This document shows positions 55,113 to 63,998 of a stretch of DNA of 64,000 nucleotides, one piece after another. The translations under genes and the position numbers were made by a program. Below the pieces are notes generated by a model, which worked only from the letters and a program-made list of their open reading frames with translations, ran no database searches and was not told the DNA's origin. This DNA comes from Plantactinospora alkalitolerans (GTDB lineage Bacteria > Actinomycetota > Actinomycetes > Mycobacteriales > Micromonosporaceae): assembly GCF_015690345.1 (NCBI RefSeq), contig NZ_JADPUN010000422.1:1-64000 (forward strand), read 5' to 3'. Numbering within the stretch: position 1 is the stretch's first letter; every line of letters starts with the position of its first letter.

Positions 55113-56255
55113 TCAGGCGAGGTCCCAGCGCCACCGCCCCGTGGGGGTGTCGACCCACACCGTCTGTCGACCCTCCGGGGTGACGGTCAGGCCGAGCCGA
55201 TTATGTCCCGGTCGCCCGGCCTGGTCCCAGCGCAGGCACCAGGCCGCGACCTCGTCCCACATCCGCCGGCCGCCGCCCTGGGTGACGGTGACCTCGTCGC
55301 CGTGGTGGCGTACCCGCGCCCACGACCCGGTGGCGCCGTCGACGAGGCAGTGGACCTCCCCGCCGTCGAGCAGCGGCCCGCACTGGTAGACGTCGGGCTG
55401 CGCGAGGTGCCAGAAGAATTCGCAGTTCGGGTCCGTGAACAGCTCGACAGCGCGGACGTCGGCCGCGCTGTCGGCACCGCGGCCTTCCATGCATGTGCGT
55501 ACGATCTCGTCGACGCTCGGGCCGAGCGGGCCGTCGGCGGGCCGGGCCTCGATGAACGCCGCGACCTGCGGCAGGAACCGGCCGATGCCGTTTCCGTTGT
55601 CGTCGACCCGCAGCGGCACGACGCCGTAGGAGAGGTTGGCCAGCACGATCCCGCCGGGCCGGGTCTGCCGCAGCCACGCCGCCGGCACCCGGCGTACCGA
55701 GCAGGTGGCGATGATCCGGTCGTAGGGTGCGCGCCGGGGGTGTCCGGTCAGTCCGTCGGCGGCGATCGCGGCCGGCCGGTAGTCGGCTGCGCCGAGCGCG
55801 GTGATGGCCTGGTTGACCAGGTCGCGGTCGATGTCGACGGTGGTGACGTTCGTTTCGCCGACGAGCGCGCACAGCAGGGCGGCGTTGTAGCCGCTTCCGG
55901 TGCCGATTTCCAGGACGCGTTCGTTGCCGGCGAGGTCGAGGGCTTCGAGCATGACCGCCATGACGCCGGGCTGGGTGGAGGAGCTGGTGACCCGTCCGTC
56001 GGCGGTGACCTGGGTGACGATCGCGTTGTCGGAGTAGACGGCTTCCAGGTATGCGGCTCGCTGCTCGGGGCGGTCGCCGCGCAGGACGTCGCCGACCTGG
56101 CCGGCTTCGTCGACGTGGTAGGCGGCGGGGGCGAACACGTGTCGGGGTACGGCTGCGAACGCGGCGGCGACGCGGGGGTTGGTGAGGTGGCCGCTGTGGC
56201 GGATCCTGGCCACGAGCCGCTGGCGAAGCTCTTCGTGATCGAGAGTGAGGGTCAC
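55113..56255 (-). CDS. Isoaspartyl-type methyltransferase of a graspetide cluster
   Basis: 380 aa from GTG 56255, overlapping the ATP-grasp stop (GTGA). It is a protein-L-isoaspartate O-methyltransferase homologue (SSSTQP near 91-96, VLEIGTGSGYNAALL near 113-127) with a C-terminal extension of about 180 residues, as in TIGR04188 maturases. In fuscimiditide biosynthesis the homologue methylates an Asp in the cyclised peptide, which collapses to an aspartimide. The same chemistry is likely here. Confidence 0.88.
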   Translation of the reverse strand: MTLTLDHEELRQRLVARIRHSGHLTNPRVAAAFAAVPRHVFAPAAYHVDEAGQVGDVLRGDRPEQRAAYLEAVYSDNAIVTQVTADGRVTSSSTQPGVMAVMLEALDLAGNERVLEIGTGSGYNAALLCALVGETNVTTVDIDRDLVNQAITALGAADYRPAAIAADGLTGHPRRAPYDRIIATCSVRRVPAAWLRQTRPGGIVLANLSYGVVPLRVDDNGNGIGRFLPQVAAFIEARPADGPLGPSVDEIVRTCMEGRGADSAADVRAVELFTDPNCEFFWHLAQPDVYQCGPLLDGGEVHCLVDGATGSWARVRHHGDEVTVTQGGGRRMWDEVAAWCLRWDQAGRPGHNRLGLTVTPEGRQTVWVDTPTGRWRWDLA

Positions 56256-57211
56256 GTTTTCTCCAGGGTGTCAGCGAGGGCGGCGGCGATCGGCAGGCCG
56301 GTTTCGTGCTCGATCCAGGCCCACTGACCGTCGGGGTTCACTTCGAGAAACACGTAATCGCCGTCCGGGGTGACGATGAGGTCGAAGGCCGCATACGTCA
56401 GTCGGAGGCTGGTGCGGATCGCGTGCAGCTGCTTCGACACCTGCTTGGGCAGGTCAACGGCAGCGTAGGCGAGGTTGGCGTAGTCGGTGCGCCAGTCAAT
56501 TTTGGCCGCCTCGGAGTGGGCGTCGATCCGGGCGGCGAACAGGCGGTCGCCGACCGCGGTGACTCGCAGCTCGTATGCTTTCGGCACCTGGTGCTGGAAC
56601 AGGTGGGCGGTGCCGGCAACGGCGTCGGTGATGTCGCCGGCGGTCACGGGCGTGGTGGCCAGGGCCATCAGCTGGTCGGTGTCAGCGTCGACATATGGCC
56701 GCATGTGAAACGGTTTGTAGATCGCCCCTCCGGTGGCGGCTGCGACGAACCGGCGTGCCTCCTCGGGGTCGTTCGTGACCAGCGTCTGGGGCACGGTCAT
56801 CCCGTGGCCGGTCGCGACCGCCAACTGTCGAGGCTTGCGGTCCGCCGCGGCGTTCGCCCGGGGGTCGTTGACCCACCGCGCGTGCGGTAGTGCGGCAAGC
56901 AACCCTCCGAAGCCGAGCTCTGCCTCTCGGGCCGCCCAGCGCCGCTCGTAAGGATCGAGCGCCCCGGGCAGGCGGGCCGGTTCGGGGCGCCTGAAGTAGA
57001 CGGCGCGCACCTCTTCGAGGCGGGTGCACCTGTGATCGTCCGCCAGTGTTCCGGCCCACTGTCCGTGGTCGCCGACGGCGGCGACCACGGACAGTGCCTG
57101 CGGGAAGTCGGCGAGATCGATCCGGTGCACCGGTACGTGCCTGTCGTTCAGCTCCTGGATGACCAGGTCGACAGTCACGTCACATGGCTCGGTGATCACC
57201 AGAACGGTCAA
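56252..57211 (-). CDS. ATP-grasp ligase of a graspetide cluster (TIGR04187-like)
   Basis: 319 aa. ATP-grasp features include IYKPFHMRPY and the C-terminal FLEVNPDGQWAWIE, which carries the metal ligands. This family joins Asp/Glu side chains of a precursor to Ser, Thr or Lys to form ester or amide rings. It lies between the precursor gene and the methyltransferase, 15 bp downstream of the former. Confidence 0.9.
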   Translation of the reverse strand: MTVLVITEPCDVTVDLVIQELNDRHVPVHRIDLADFPQALSVVAAVGDHGQWAGTLADDHRCTRLEEVRAVYFRRPEPARLPGALDPYERRWAAREAELGFGGLLAALPHARWVNDPRANAAADRKPRQLAVATGHGMTVPQTLVTNDPEEARRFVAAATGGAIYKPFHMRPYVDADTDQLMALATTPVTAGDITDAVAGTAHLFQHQVPKAYELRVTAVGDRLFAARIDAHSEAAKIDWRTDYANLAYAAVDLPKQVSKQLHAIRTSLRLTYAAFDLIVTPDGDYVFLEVNPDGQWAWIEHETGLPIAAALADTLEKT

Positions 57212-57226
57212 TGCCTTGCCTCGCCT

Positions 57227-57520
57227 TCAGTCGGAGTAGGTGTCCTTCTTGCTGTCCTGCCAGGAGGAGTGGTCGTGGGTCGTCTTGTACGGCGTGTTGA
57301 CGCTGCCCTGGGACGGCCCCTTCTTGCTGGCGAAGGGCTCACCGTTACGTCCGGTCAGCATCTGCGCCGCCGGGTCGTACACCACGTCGGTCAGGTTCAG
57401 CTCGCCGCCGAGAGTCGACGGCCGGGACAGGGTCAGGCCGAACGGCCGGTCGGCGGTGACTCGGCCGGTCTCCACCGTGTCCGCCGGCTGGACCGGAGCG
57501 GGGTTGGTCAGGGTGGGCAT
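57227..57520 (-). CDS. Graspetide precursor peptide
   Basis: 97 aa from ATG 57520 with AAGGAAGGAG upstream. The leader has PFGLTLSRP (residues 26-34), the recognition motif of TIGR04186 precursors. The C-terminal 22 residues (TPYKTTHDHSSWQDSKKDTYSD) are rich in Thr/Ser/Lys acceptors and have five Asp donors, so this is the likely core. Maturation by the two genes downstream should give rings and one aspartimide. The ring pattern cannot be read from sequence. Confidence 0.87.
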   Translation of the reverse strand: MPTLTNPAPVQPADTVETGRVTADRPFGLTLSRPSTLGGELNLTDVVYDPAAQMLTGRNGEPFASKKGPSQGSVNTPYKTTHDHSSWQDSKKDTYSD

Positions 57521-57604
57521 CGAGTGCTCCTTCCTTGAGGTCGGGGCTCGTCTGGCGGGCCCTGGGGGAAGCTTCGACCTGATGACCGGCGACGGGAAAG
57601 CTGT

Positions 57605-57621
57605 TGTGCGTCCTACGCACA
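57605..57621. promoter_or_regulatory. Palindrome TGTGCGT-CCT-ACGCACA
   Basis: Inverted repeat between the precursor gene and the divergent regulator. It is inside a possible rightward promoter (TTGTGC, 19 bp, CATAGT at 57630). Likely operator of the regulator. Confidence 0.5.
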
Positions 57622-57689
57622 GGTCTTGCATAGTCGGCAATCGATCACGCAAGGTGAGGGGTGCCGCACGACCCGTCAAGGGAGTAATC

Positions 57690-58979
57690 GTGTCCACATC
57701 ACCCCCATGGCACCAGCTGCCCCCTGCCCAGGCAGCGGTAGGCAACCCCGGCGAGCTGCTTCGCCTCGCCCGTACCGCACATCGGATGTCTCTGGAGCAG
57801 GCCGGCAGGCTCTGCGGATATTCCGGCTCCACCATGTCCCGGTTCGAAACCGGACGGCGCAAACTGACCGACGTGAACGTGTTGCACCGACTGGCCGACG
57901 CCCTCGGCATTCCGCCGGGAATGCTCGGTCTGACGTCCGTCAACAACCGGCCGGCCACGACGGCGGCGGTTAGGGTTCCGGAAGGGCGATCTATCGACGG
58001 AGGCGACATGGACCGCAGGAACCTCCTGGCCGGCGTGCTGGTCACTCTCGCGACCCCGCCGGCGGTGGGCGGCCCCTCCGCTGCGCGGGCCGCTGCCGTC
58101 CTGCCGGTTTCGCTCGACCGGCTTCGTGCCGAGCTGGCCGCCGGCCGGGCAGACTTCGCGGCGGCCCGATACGAGCAGCTGGCCCGCCGGCTACCGGGCC
58201 TCGTCCAGGCCGCGGAAGCCACCTGGGACGCCACGGCCCACGATCGCCGGGCCGGCGCCGGGGCGTTCGTGGCCCTCTCTCACGACCTCGGCGCCCGACT
58301 GATGATCAAAATGCATCACACCGAGGGTGCCGCGGCCTGCTCCGTCCGGGCGTCCCAAGCCGCACGCGTCTGCGGCGAACCGGCGATCGTGGCCCTGGTC
58401 GACCGCACCGTGACCGTCGTCATGCGGCGCACCGGCCAGGCCCGACAGGCACAGCCTGTCCTGCTCGACGCCGCGACACGACTTCGGGCCGACACCGGGC
58501 TCGCCTCCGGCCGCGACGCATCCCTGTACGCGAGCATGCTCGCCACCGCCGCGTACACCGCGGCGATCGCCGACCGGCGGGACGACGCACTCACTCTGGT
58601 CGAGGAGGCGGAGGGGGCACTCGGGCGCGGCGGCGGCGGGTTCACCCCCAACGACCTGACGCTGTACAAGGCGGGCGTGGCCAGGATGCTCGGCGATTAC
58701 GGCCACGCCGTGAGCCTGATCGGTCGGGTACGACTCGACCTGTTGCCCACTCCGGAGCGCCGGGCCCGGTACTGGGAGGACGCGGCCTTGTCGTGGGTGG
58801 GCCGGGGCCGGCCGGGCCGGGCGTACGAGGCGCTGCGCGAGGCAGAGCGGGCCGCGCCGCAGGAGGTTCGGTACCGCCCCTGGGCAAAGCAGCTGACAAG
58901 TCGCCTGCTTGCCGGTGGCGCGTGTAGCGAGTTACCGGACCTACGGCAGTTCGCTACGCGCGTGGGTGTGTCGATGTAG
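57690..58979 (+). CDS. Xre-type regulator divergent to the graspetide cluster
   Basis: 429 aa from GTG 57690 (AAGGGAG upstream). Residues 20-75 are the helix-turn-helix (LLRLARTAHRMSLEQAGRLCGYSGSTMSRFETG). The C-terminal 300 residues are helical TPR-like repeats. A twin-Arg-like MDRRNLLAG segment in the middle is common in this regulator type. Probably controls the cluster. Confidence 0.85.
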   Translation: MSTSPPWHQLPPAQAAVGNPGELLRLARTAHRMSLEQAGRLCGYSGSTMSRFETGRRKLTDVNVLHRLADALGIPPGMLGLTSVNNRPATTAAVRVPEGRSIDGGDMDRRNLLAGVLVTLATPPAVGGPSAARAAAVLPVSLDRLRAELAAGRADFAAARYEQLARRLPGLVQAAEATWDATAHDRRAGAGAFVALSHDLGARLMIKMHHTEGAAACSVRASQAARVCGEPAIVALVDRTVTVVMRRTGQARQAQPVLLDAATRLRADTGLASGRDASLYASMLATAAYTAAIADRRDDALTLVEEAEGALGRGGGGFTPNDLTLYKAGVARMLGDYGHAVSLIGRVRLDLLPTPERRARYWEDAALSWVGRGRPGRAYEALREAERAAPQEVRYRPWAKQLTSRLLAGGACSELPDLRQFATRVGVSM

Positions 58980-59006
58980 CCGGGCCACGCACTCGTCGAT
59001 CACAAG

Positions 59007-59037
59007 AGGCCCCGGAGACGCTGACTCCGGGGCCTTC
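59007..59037 (+). terminator. Terminator after the regulator
   Basis: AGGCCCCGGAG/CTCCGGGGCCT stem followed by TTCCC. Confidence 0.85.
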
Positions 59038-59143
59038 CCTCGTGCGGCATATCCCAACCTGAAGGGTCAAGTCTATCGACTGAAGGTCATCTCTTGCACC
59101 CGCTGGGTGTAGGTATCCATGGCCATTGAGACCCGGGTACTCT

Positions 59144-59169
59144 GACTGGGACAGGCGGGTGTCCCAGTC
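59144..59169. promoter_or_regulatory. Palindrome GACTGGGACA-N6-TGTCCCAGTC
   Basis: Perfect 10-bp arms just upstream of the DUF5753 gene, with TACTCT (a possible -10 box) next to it. Candidate self-operator. Confidence 0.55.
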
Positions 59170-59201
59170 TGGGGCTGACCCACGTCGGGAGGCGGGTTCG
59201 G

Positions 59202-60149
59202 ATGGCAACCAGTCCACTCGTACTGCGCGTACGCGTGGCGCAGGAGTTGCAGAGGTTGATGCAGCTCGAAGGAGCCAAGAAAATTACGCAGGCGGAGCTG
59301 GCCCGGCTGTGCGGCCTGTCGCGCCAGACGATCTACCGTCATCTTGCTCCGACCGTAAGCATCGAAAGCCTCGGGCGTCGTTGCAACCCCGTACATGTTG
59401 GCCAGATGGCATCGAGCCTTGGACTGTCCGGTTCGGCCCATGATCGCCTGGTCAAGACGGCGGTCGCTGCCGCTACTCCCTGCTGGTGGGACGGGCGGGC
59501 GTACGGCGCCGACGAGCATCAGAACGTGTTCGCGAACTTTGCTTACGGCGCCTGTCGGTGCGGTGAGTATCAGTCGCATGTGATTGGCGGGATCGCCCAA
59601 ACGGAGGCGTACGCGCTGCACCGGGCTCGGGCCGTCACGTCCGACGAAGCGAAGGTGAAGAGCGTCGTCCTCGGCAGGATGCGACGCAAGGAACGCTTGT
59701 ACGACGAGGACTTCGGCTACACGCTGCTGCTCGAAGAGCTTGCGTTGACCCGCCGCATCGCCCCGACGGCGGTCATGATCGAGCAGTTGGAGCACCTGGT
59801 TGATCTCGCGAGGTTGCCCAACATCAACATCCGGGTCCTGCCCAGAGATCCGACGTCAGACGACGACGACGCGCCGATGGCTGCCGGTTACGCGCCGCAG
59901 GCGCCGTTCCTGCTGTACGACTATCCGGATTCTCCGGTAACCCCAGAGATCGCCGTCATCGACTCATTTAAGATCGACAACCACATCCTCACCGACCGTG
60001 AGCTGGTTGACCTACACGCCAACCTCTTTGAGAGGCTGGTATCCGTGGCGCTGTCTGACGCTGAGACCGTCACGTACATCCGGAAGATCGCCGCCCAGAT
60101 GGGGTCGGCGAAGCCCAAGACCCGAAAGGGGTCGTCATGTCCAACCTGA
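59202..60149 (+). CDS. Helix-turn-helix regulator of the DUF397-paired type
   Basis: 315 aa, GGAGG upstream. The N-terminal Xre domain (QAELARLCGLSRQTIYRHL) precedes a variable middle and a C-terminal DUF5753-like part (IEQLEHLVDLARLPNINIRVLPRDP). Such regulators work with small DUF397 proteins, and one follows directly with a 13-bp overlap. Confidence 0.82.
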   Translation: MATSPLVLRVRVAQELQRLMQLEGAKKITQAELARLCGLSRQTIYRHLAPTVSIESLGRRCNPVHVGQMASSLGLSGSAHDRLVKTAVAAATPCWWDGRAYGADEHQNVFANFAYGACRCGEYQSHVIGGIAQTEAYALHRARAVTSDEAKVKSVVLGRMRRKERLYDEDFGYTLLLEELALTRRIAPTAVMIEQLEHLVDLARLPNINIRVLPRDPTSDDDDAPMAAGYAPQAPFLLYDYPDSPVTPEIAVIDSFKIDNHILTDRELVDLHANLFERLVSVALSDAETVTYIRKIAAQMGSAKPKTRKGSSCPT

Positions 60150-60340
60150 TCCCCAGCCAGCACCGCCCGTGGCGGAAGTCGACTCGCAGCCAGGATGGCA
60201 ACTGCGTCGAGTTCCGTGACGCCGTGAACGGCGTCAACGTCCAGATCCGCGACACCAAGGACCGCACCGGACCGGTGCTGACCTTCAGTGCGACCGCCTG
60301 GAAGGCGTTCGTCCGAGGTGGAGCAACGCCGCAGGCATGA
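60137..60340 (+). CDS. DUF397 protein
   Basis: 67 aa: WRKSTRSQDGNCVEF...VQIRDTKDRTGPVLTFSATAWKAFV is the full DUF397 pattern. These proteins pair with an Xre/DUF5753 regulator and act as toxin-antitoxin-like or signalling partners. Confidence 0.92.
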   Translation: MSNLIPSQHRPWRKSTRSQDGNCVEFRDAVNGVNVQIRDTKDRTGPVLTFSATAWKAFVRGGATPQA

Positions 60341-60364
60341 CCTGCTAGATCCACTTCGTAACCC

Positions 60365-60400
60365 GGGGAACCGACACCATGTGGTGTCGGTTCCCCTTTT
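60365..60400 (+). terminator. Terminator after DUF397
   Basis: Perfect 14-bp stem GGGGAACCGACACC/GGTGTCGGTTCCCC, then TTTT. Confidence 0.92.
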
Positions 60401-60449
60401 CGGCTACACGCCGAGTGAGGGGGTTGTAACGATCTCGGGAATGTGCCAG

Positions 60450-60482
60450 GTTGGGAATGACCCACCGAGCACCATTCCCAAC
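60450..60482. promoter_or_regulatory. Inverted repeat GTTGGGAATG ... CATTCCCAAC
   Basis: 10-bp arms with a 13-bp centre, 24 bp before the next start. Possible operator. Confidence 0.5.
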
Positions 60483-60505
60483 GGATCTCACGCCCGGGGT
60501 GTGAC

Positions 60506-60904
60506 ATGGTCAACTTGGTTCCCTGGAGGCCAGCACCGCTCGCCGATGCCATCCGTGCGGCCGGCGGCGCCGGGGTCACGGGGGGCCCCTCCGAGCTGAA
60601 CGCCGTGCCGTTCCTCCTGGACGGCACTATCCCGCCGTCGCTGCCCGACGACGGTCTGGACCGGGTCCCGGGGTACGGGATGATGGAGTTCGCGGGCCCG
60701 TGGGACCGGCGCCAGTTCGCCGAAGAGCTCGTGCTGGGACAGCATCACCCGGACGGTTACCTTCACCGCCTGCACCTGCTGCCGCCGTCCCTGGACCCGC
60801 CCCGCTGCGTCGGCCCCGGATGCGCCGGCCGCAAGCGGTGGCCCTGCAACCCCGCCTCCTGGGCCCTCGGGGTTCTCGGCGACGATCGGCGGGCAGCGGC
60901 ATGA
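60506..60904 (+). CDS. Hypothetical protein, 132 aa
   Basis: ATG 60506, weak ribosome binding site. Pro/Gly-rich, with CVGPGCAGRKRWPC near the end that may bind zinc. The stop overlaps the next start (ATGA). Confidence 0.55.
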   Translation: MVNLVPWRPAPLADAIRAAGGAGVTGGPSELNAVPFLLDGTIPPSLPDDGLDRVPGYGMMEFAGPWDRRQFAEELVLGQHHPDGYLHRLHLLPPSLDPPRCVGPGCAGRKRWPCNPASWALGVLGDDRRAAA

Positions 60905-61368
60905 CCACCATCGAGCGCGGCGTCACCCGCCGCCCGTACCCGACGACGCCCGCCGCGTCGACGGACGGCGGGCACGACACGGACGGCCGCGCAGGGAGGG
61001 TGGACGTCTTTCCTGTCGACGTCCACCCTCCGCTCGTCTTCACCTGGCCCCACTGCGAGCTGGTGACGGACCTGAGCCCGTTCCTGCTGCGGGAGTTGGC
61101 CTGCTGCGACCCCTGTGGATCGGCGATGGCCCCGATGGCCGCCCGCGCCGGTCTCGCACGGTCGTACAAGTGCCCGCAGGCGTGCCACCAGCAGCTCGTG
61201 GACGCGCAGGTCGTCGAACAGACTGTGGTCGAGGCTGCCCGGCGACATGTCGGCGACTTCGCCGGTCTGCACCCCCGGGTGTACGCGAGCGCGTTGAGGC
61301 ACCTGCTGATCCGGGTGTGCATCACGCCGCAGGGCAGGCTGGTCCTTCGCTGGAACGAAAACGAATAG
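60901..61368 (+). CDS. Stand-alone zinc-ribbon protein resembling the recombinase zinc domain
   Basis: 155 aa. FLLRELACCDPCGSAM...RSYKCPQACHQQLVDAQVVEQTVVEAARRH follows the layout of the zinc beta-ribbon at the end of large serine recombinases, with CC..C and C...C and the helix after it. No catalytic domain is present. Possible remnant or regulator of recombination. Confidence 0.55.
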   Translation: MTTIERGVTRRPYPTTPAASTDGGHDTDGRAGRVDVFPVDVHPPLVFTWPHCELVTDLSPFLLRELACCDPCGSAMAPMAARAGLARSYKCPQACHQQLVDAQVVEQTVVEAARRHVGDFAGLHPRVYASALRHLLIRVCITPQGRLVLRWNENE

Positions 61369-61374
61369 GAGCCT

Positions 61375-61402
61375 GCCGCCCGACGGCATCGCCGGGCGGC
61401 GT
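61375..61402 (+). terminator. Terminator
   Basis: GCCGCCCG/CGGGCGGC stem right after the stop; no T run. Confidence 0.6.
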
Positions 61403-61528
61403 TCAGCACTTGCCGCGCACCTCGTCCGGGAGGATGCGCGGCCGGACCTCGGTCCACGAAAGCCTCCCCCCGGGGCTGTGACCGAGGTCGGACCTGGCCT
61501 TGCGGAGGCGATACGCGGTCAGGTCCCC

Positions 61529-61572
61529 GAGGGGCCGGCACGTACGCGGGCAATCGAACGTGCCGGCCCCTC
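61529..61572. repeat. Perfect 15-bp inverted repeat
   Basis: GAGGGGCCGGCACGT and its complement with a 14-bp centre, 36 bp before the acetyltransferase start. Operator or leader hairpin. Confidence 0.6.
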
Positions 61573-61607
61573 CCCGGGGCGGGCGAGACGAAGAGGGTGA
61601 GGTAGCA

Positions 61608-62261
61608 GTGATCGACGAGGTAGCGGTGATCAACCTGGAACTGGTTGTTCGGCGGACGAAAGACGTCGACCTCGGCGAGGCCGCGGCGATACTCACCGCC
61701 ACCCTCGGCCGCGGCGACCTCCTTCGCTGGCTTGCCGGCTCTGACAGCAGCGAGGTTGACGCCCTGAGGCTCTGCCGGCGGATCGCCGGAGTCGAGTTGG
61801 GGTACCTCCACTTCGCCGGCGAGGCGATGATCGACAACGGGCAGGGCGGCATCATCGCCTGGACGTCTTCGCAGAGCCAGCTCAACGAACAACATCGACA
61901 GGTGGTCGCCGACAGTCGCCAGGTCCGGCTGCGCGCCCCGTCGGCGACGTTCGGCGACCGGCTGCTCTCGATCGAGCGGGCAAGCCTCGAACATCGGCCC
62001 ACCGAACCGCACCTGCACCTGGCCTACCTCGCGGTGCTGCCGCAGAGGCGCGGTCGGGGGATCGGCCGGGCCCTCCTGGCCGAGTTGCACCGCCGCGCCG
62101 ACGAGGACGGTGTTCTCGCGCACGTCGACGTGCCGGACGTGCGCGCGATGGAATGGTTCAAGGCCCAGGGCTGGCAGGCCGGTGAGCCGTTCGACGTTCC
62201 GGACGGCGGACCGCGCCTGTGGCCGATGACGCGCCCGCCCGCACCGGTGTCGGTGTCGTGA
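61608..62261 (+). CDS. GNAT acetyltransferase 1
   Basis: 217 aa from GTG 61608 (GAGGTAGCA upstream). LHLAYLAVLPQRRGRGIGRALLAELHRRA is the acetyl-CoA-binding motif A, and AMEWFKAQGWQAGEPF is motif B. The substrate is unknown. The stop overlaps the next GNAT gene (GTGA). Confidence 0.85.
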   Translation: MIDEVAVINLELVVRRTKDVDLGEAAAILTATLGRGDLLRWLAGSDSSEVDALRLCRRIAGVELGYLHFAGEAMIDNGQGGIIAWTSSQSQLNEQHRQVVADSRQVRLRAPSATFGDRLLSIERASLEHRPTEPHLHLAYLAVLPQRRGRGIGRALLAELHRRADEDGVLAHVDVPDVRAMEWFKAQGWQAGEPFDVPDGGPRLWPMTRPPAPVSVS

Positions 62262-62773
62262 GCGGCCCGCGTCAGGCCCGCCGGGCGGATATCGCCGCCA
62301 TCTGCCACTTCTTCGACATGCTGTCGACCAGCGCCAGCCTGCTCGGTCGGCGTGCGCCGTGGCCGTGGCCGTACCCGGCCCGTCGAATCATCCATGCGAT
62401 CAGCACCGGTGCGCAGTACGTGCTGCGCGACGACAACGGCAGGATCCTCGCTGTTGCTCGGATCGCCGGAGGGCACTCGCTGTGGACTGACGGCGTCCCT
62501 GCCGTGTACGTCTCGGACCTTGCGGCCCTGCCCGACCGTGGCCGCGACGTGGCGATGCTGCGGTACGTCCACGACCGGGCCAGGGCGGCGGGGTTGCCGG
62601 TGCGGACCGACATCCCGGCGACCGATGACGCTCGGCATGACTGGTGGAAGCGGTTTGGCTATCAGTCGGTCGAGCCGGCCGGGCCGGACAAGATCATTCG
62701 GACGCGTCGGTACGGGACATTGCAGACGGCGATGCTGCTGCAGGCCGACCCGCCCGAGCCCATCACCGAGTGA
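62258..62773 (+). CDS. GNAT acetyltransferase 2
   Basis: 171 aa from GTG 62258. VYVSDLAALPDRGRDVAMLRYVHDRARAAGL follows the GNAT core, though the Q/RxxGxG loop is weak. WWKRFGYQSVEPAGP is the end strand. Coupled to the first GNAT gene. Confidence 0.75.
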   Translation: MSGPRQARRADIAAICHFFDMLSTSASLLGRRAPWPWPYPARRIIHAISTGAQYVLRDDNGRILAVARIAGGHSLWTDGVPAVYVSDLAALPDRGRDVAMLRYVHDRARAAGLPVRTDIPATDDARHDWWKRFGYQSVEPAGPDKIIRTRRYGTLQTAMLLQADPPEPITE

Positions 62774-62875
62774 CGTTCCCGAATCGGCGCACCTCCCGAC
62801 GGCGGCCTCGACGACGCCGTCCTCACGACTCGCGGCGGGTTGCCGCGTAGAGGAAGTCGACGAAAGGGGGCAGAG

Positions 62876-63019
62876 TTGTACATCCACAAGATCCCGACCA
62901 GCGACGCCAAGACGACCGACTGTGGGGCGAGCGTCCAGGAGATCAAGACGCAGTCGCCCACCGAAGAGGTGACGACCAATCCGGCGAGCGTGACCTGCCC
63001 GGGTTGTAGGAAGAGGTAG
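62876..63019 (+). CDS. Small protein, 47 aa
   Basis: TTG 62876 with AAAGGGGG eight bases upstream, stop 63019. One Cys in the middle and CPGC near the end (TCPGCRKR). Followed by a strong terminator, which supports it being real. Confidence 0.55.
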   Translation: MYIHKIPTSDAKTTDCGASVQEIKTQSPTEEVTTNPASVTCPGCRKR

Positions 63020-63030
63020 TCCTGAGGCGC

Positions 63031-63092
63031 TGACGAAACGGCCCCACCGCCCGACGGTTCGCGTGCGTCGGGTGGTGGGGCCGTTTCGCGTC
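63031..63092 (+). terminator. Long bidirectional terminator
   Basis: Nearly perfect arms GACGAAACGGCCCCACC..CCGACG and its complement, about 25 bp each, around GTTCGCGTG. Confidence 0.9.
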
Positions 63093-63165
63093 AATGGGCG
63101 GTGTGTGCGGGGATTCCGGCGAGCCGGCGGTGTCTCCCGGGTGACCGCCGGTACGGTGCATCGGC

Positions 63166-63738
63166 ATGCATGCATACCGCGTCGGGGGTCTGTACAACGC
63201 TAGTCGGACCAGCTGGAACGAGGGCACCTACCTGCGGTTCACGGCCGCCGGCCCCGAGCTGATCTTGTTCTTCGCCCGCCCGAGCGCGAAGGAGATCGCA
63301 GACTTACGCCGGGGGGCTCCCTGGTTCGCCTGGATCGACAGCGAGCACGTCGGCCTGCTCGCCTTCAAGTTCGGGACCGCGATCCCATGGTCGGACGCCC
63401 CGTACCACCCGGGCCGCGAATCAGAGCCGGTCACCTTCGACCACCAGGGCGACAACCACCTGCTCCTGTTGGTGCTCCTCGTCGACGCCGACACCGGCAT
63501 CATCCGCGCGATGCGCCAAGTGACCTGGCCACCCGCGTTCGCGCAGCGGGTGGCCAGGTCCATACGGCGCATGAGCGCCACGCCGTACAGCGAGCGCGCG
63601 TTCGACCTGGCGCTCAACCAGCTGTACCGGCAGTGGCCCGGGACCGAGCAGCTGGTCGAGGAGCGTGCCGACATCACCTGTTACGGCGGCACCGACGAGG
63701 TGGCGCGCGGCACCGGACCGGACGCCGCGCCCGACTAA
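63166..63738 (+). CDS. Hypothetical protein, 190 aa
   Basis: ATG 63166. A beta-rich N-terminal half (YLRFTAAGPELILFFARPS, FAWIDSEHVGLLAFKFG) and helical end. Looks like a conserved actinobacterial protein, name not recalled. It converges on the next gene with a 4-bp overlap. Confidence 0.7.
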   Translation: MHAYRVGGLYNASRTSWNEGTYLRFTAAGPELILFFARPSAKEIADLRRGAPWFAWIDSEHVGLLAFKFGTAIPWSDAPYHPGRESEPVTFDHQGDNHLLLLVLLVDADTGIIRAMRQVTWPPAFAQRVARSIRRMSATPYSERAFDLALNQLYRQWPGTEQLVEERADITCYGGTDEVARGTGPDAAPD

Positions 63739-63998
63739 GGGCGTGAGTTCTTCGCTATCTGGATGGCGGCGGCGGCCAGCAGCTCCGCGGCGAACCGTTG
63801 ATTCTCGCCCTCCAGCTGCATGCCCCGGATCATTTCCAAACCGAGAAGCGCCCACGCCTCGGTTTCGCTCGGCTCGGTCGCCAGCAGCTCTCGGGCCCGC
63901 CTGACGGACAGGTCCGTCAGCGTCTTCTTGACGTGCTCGTACTGGCGGTCGGCATCCGCCAGCGCCTTGATCATCGAAGCGTCGTCGCCGGTCATCAT
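63735..63998 (-). CDS. Helical protein, 87 aa
   Basis: ATG 63998. Almost all alpha-helix (ADADRQYEHVKKTLTDLSVRRARELL, AELLAAAAIQIAKN). Function unknown. Starts two bases from the window edge. Confidence 0.65.
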   Translation of the reverse strand: MMTGDDASMIKALADADRQYEHVKKTLTDLSVRRARELLATEPSETEAWALLGLEMIRGMQLEGENQRFAAELLAAAAIQIAKNSRP

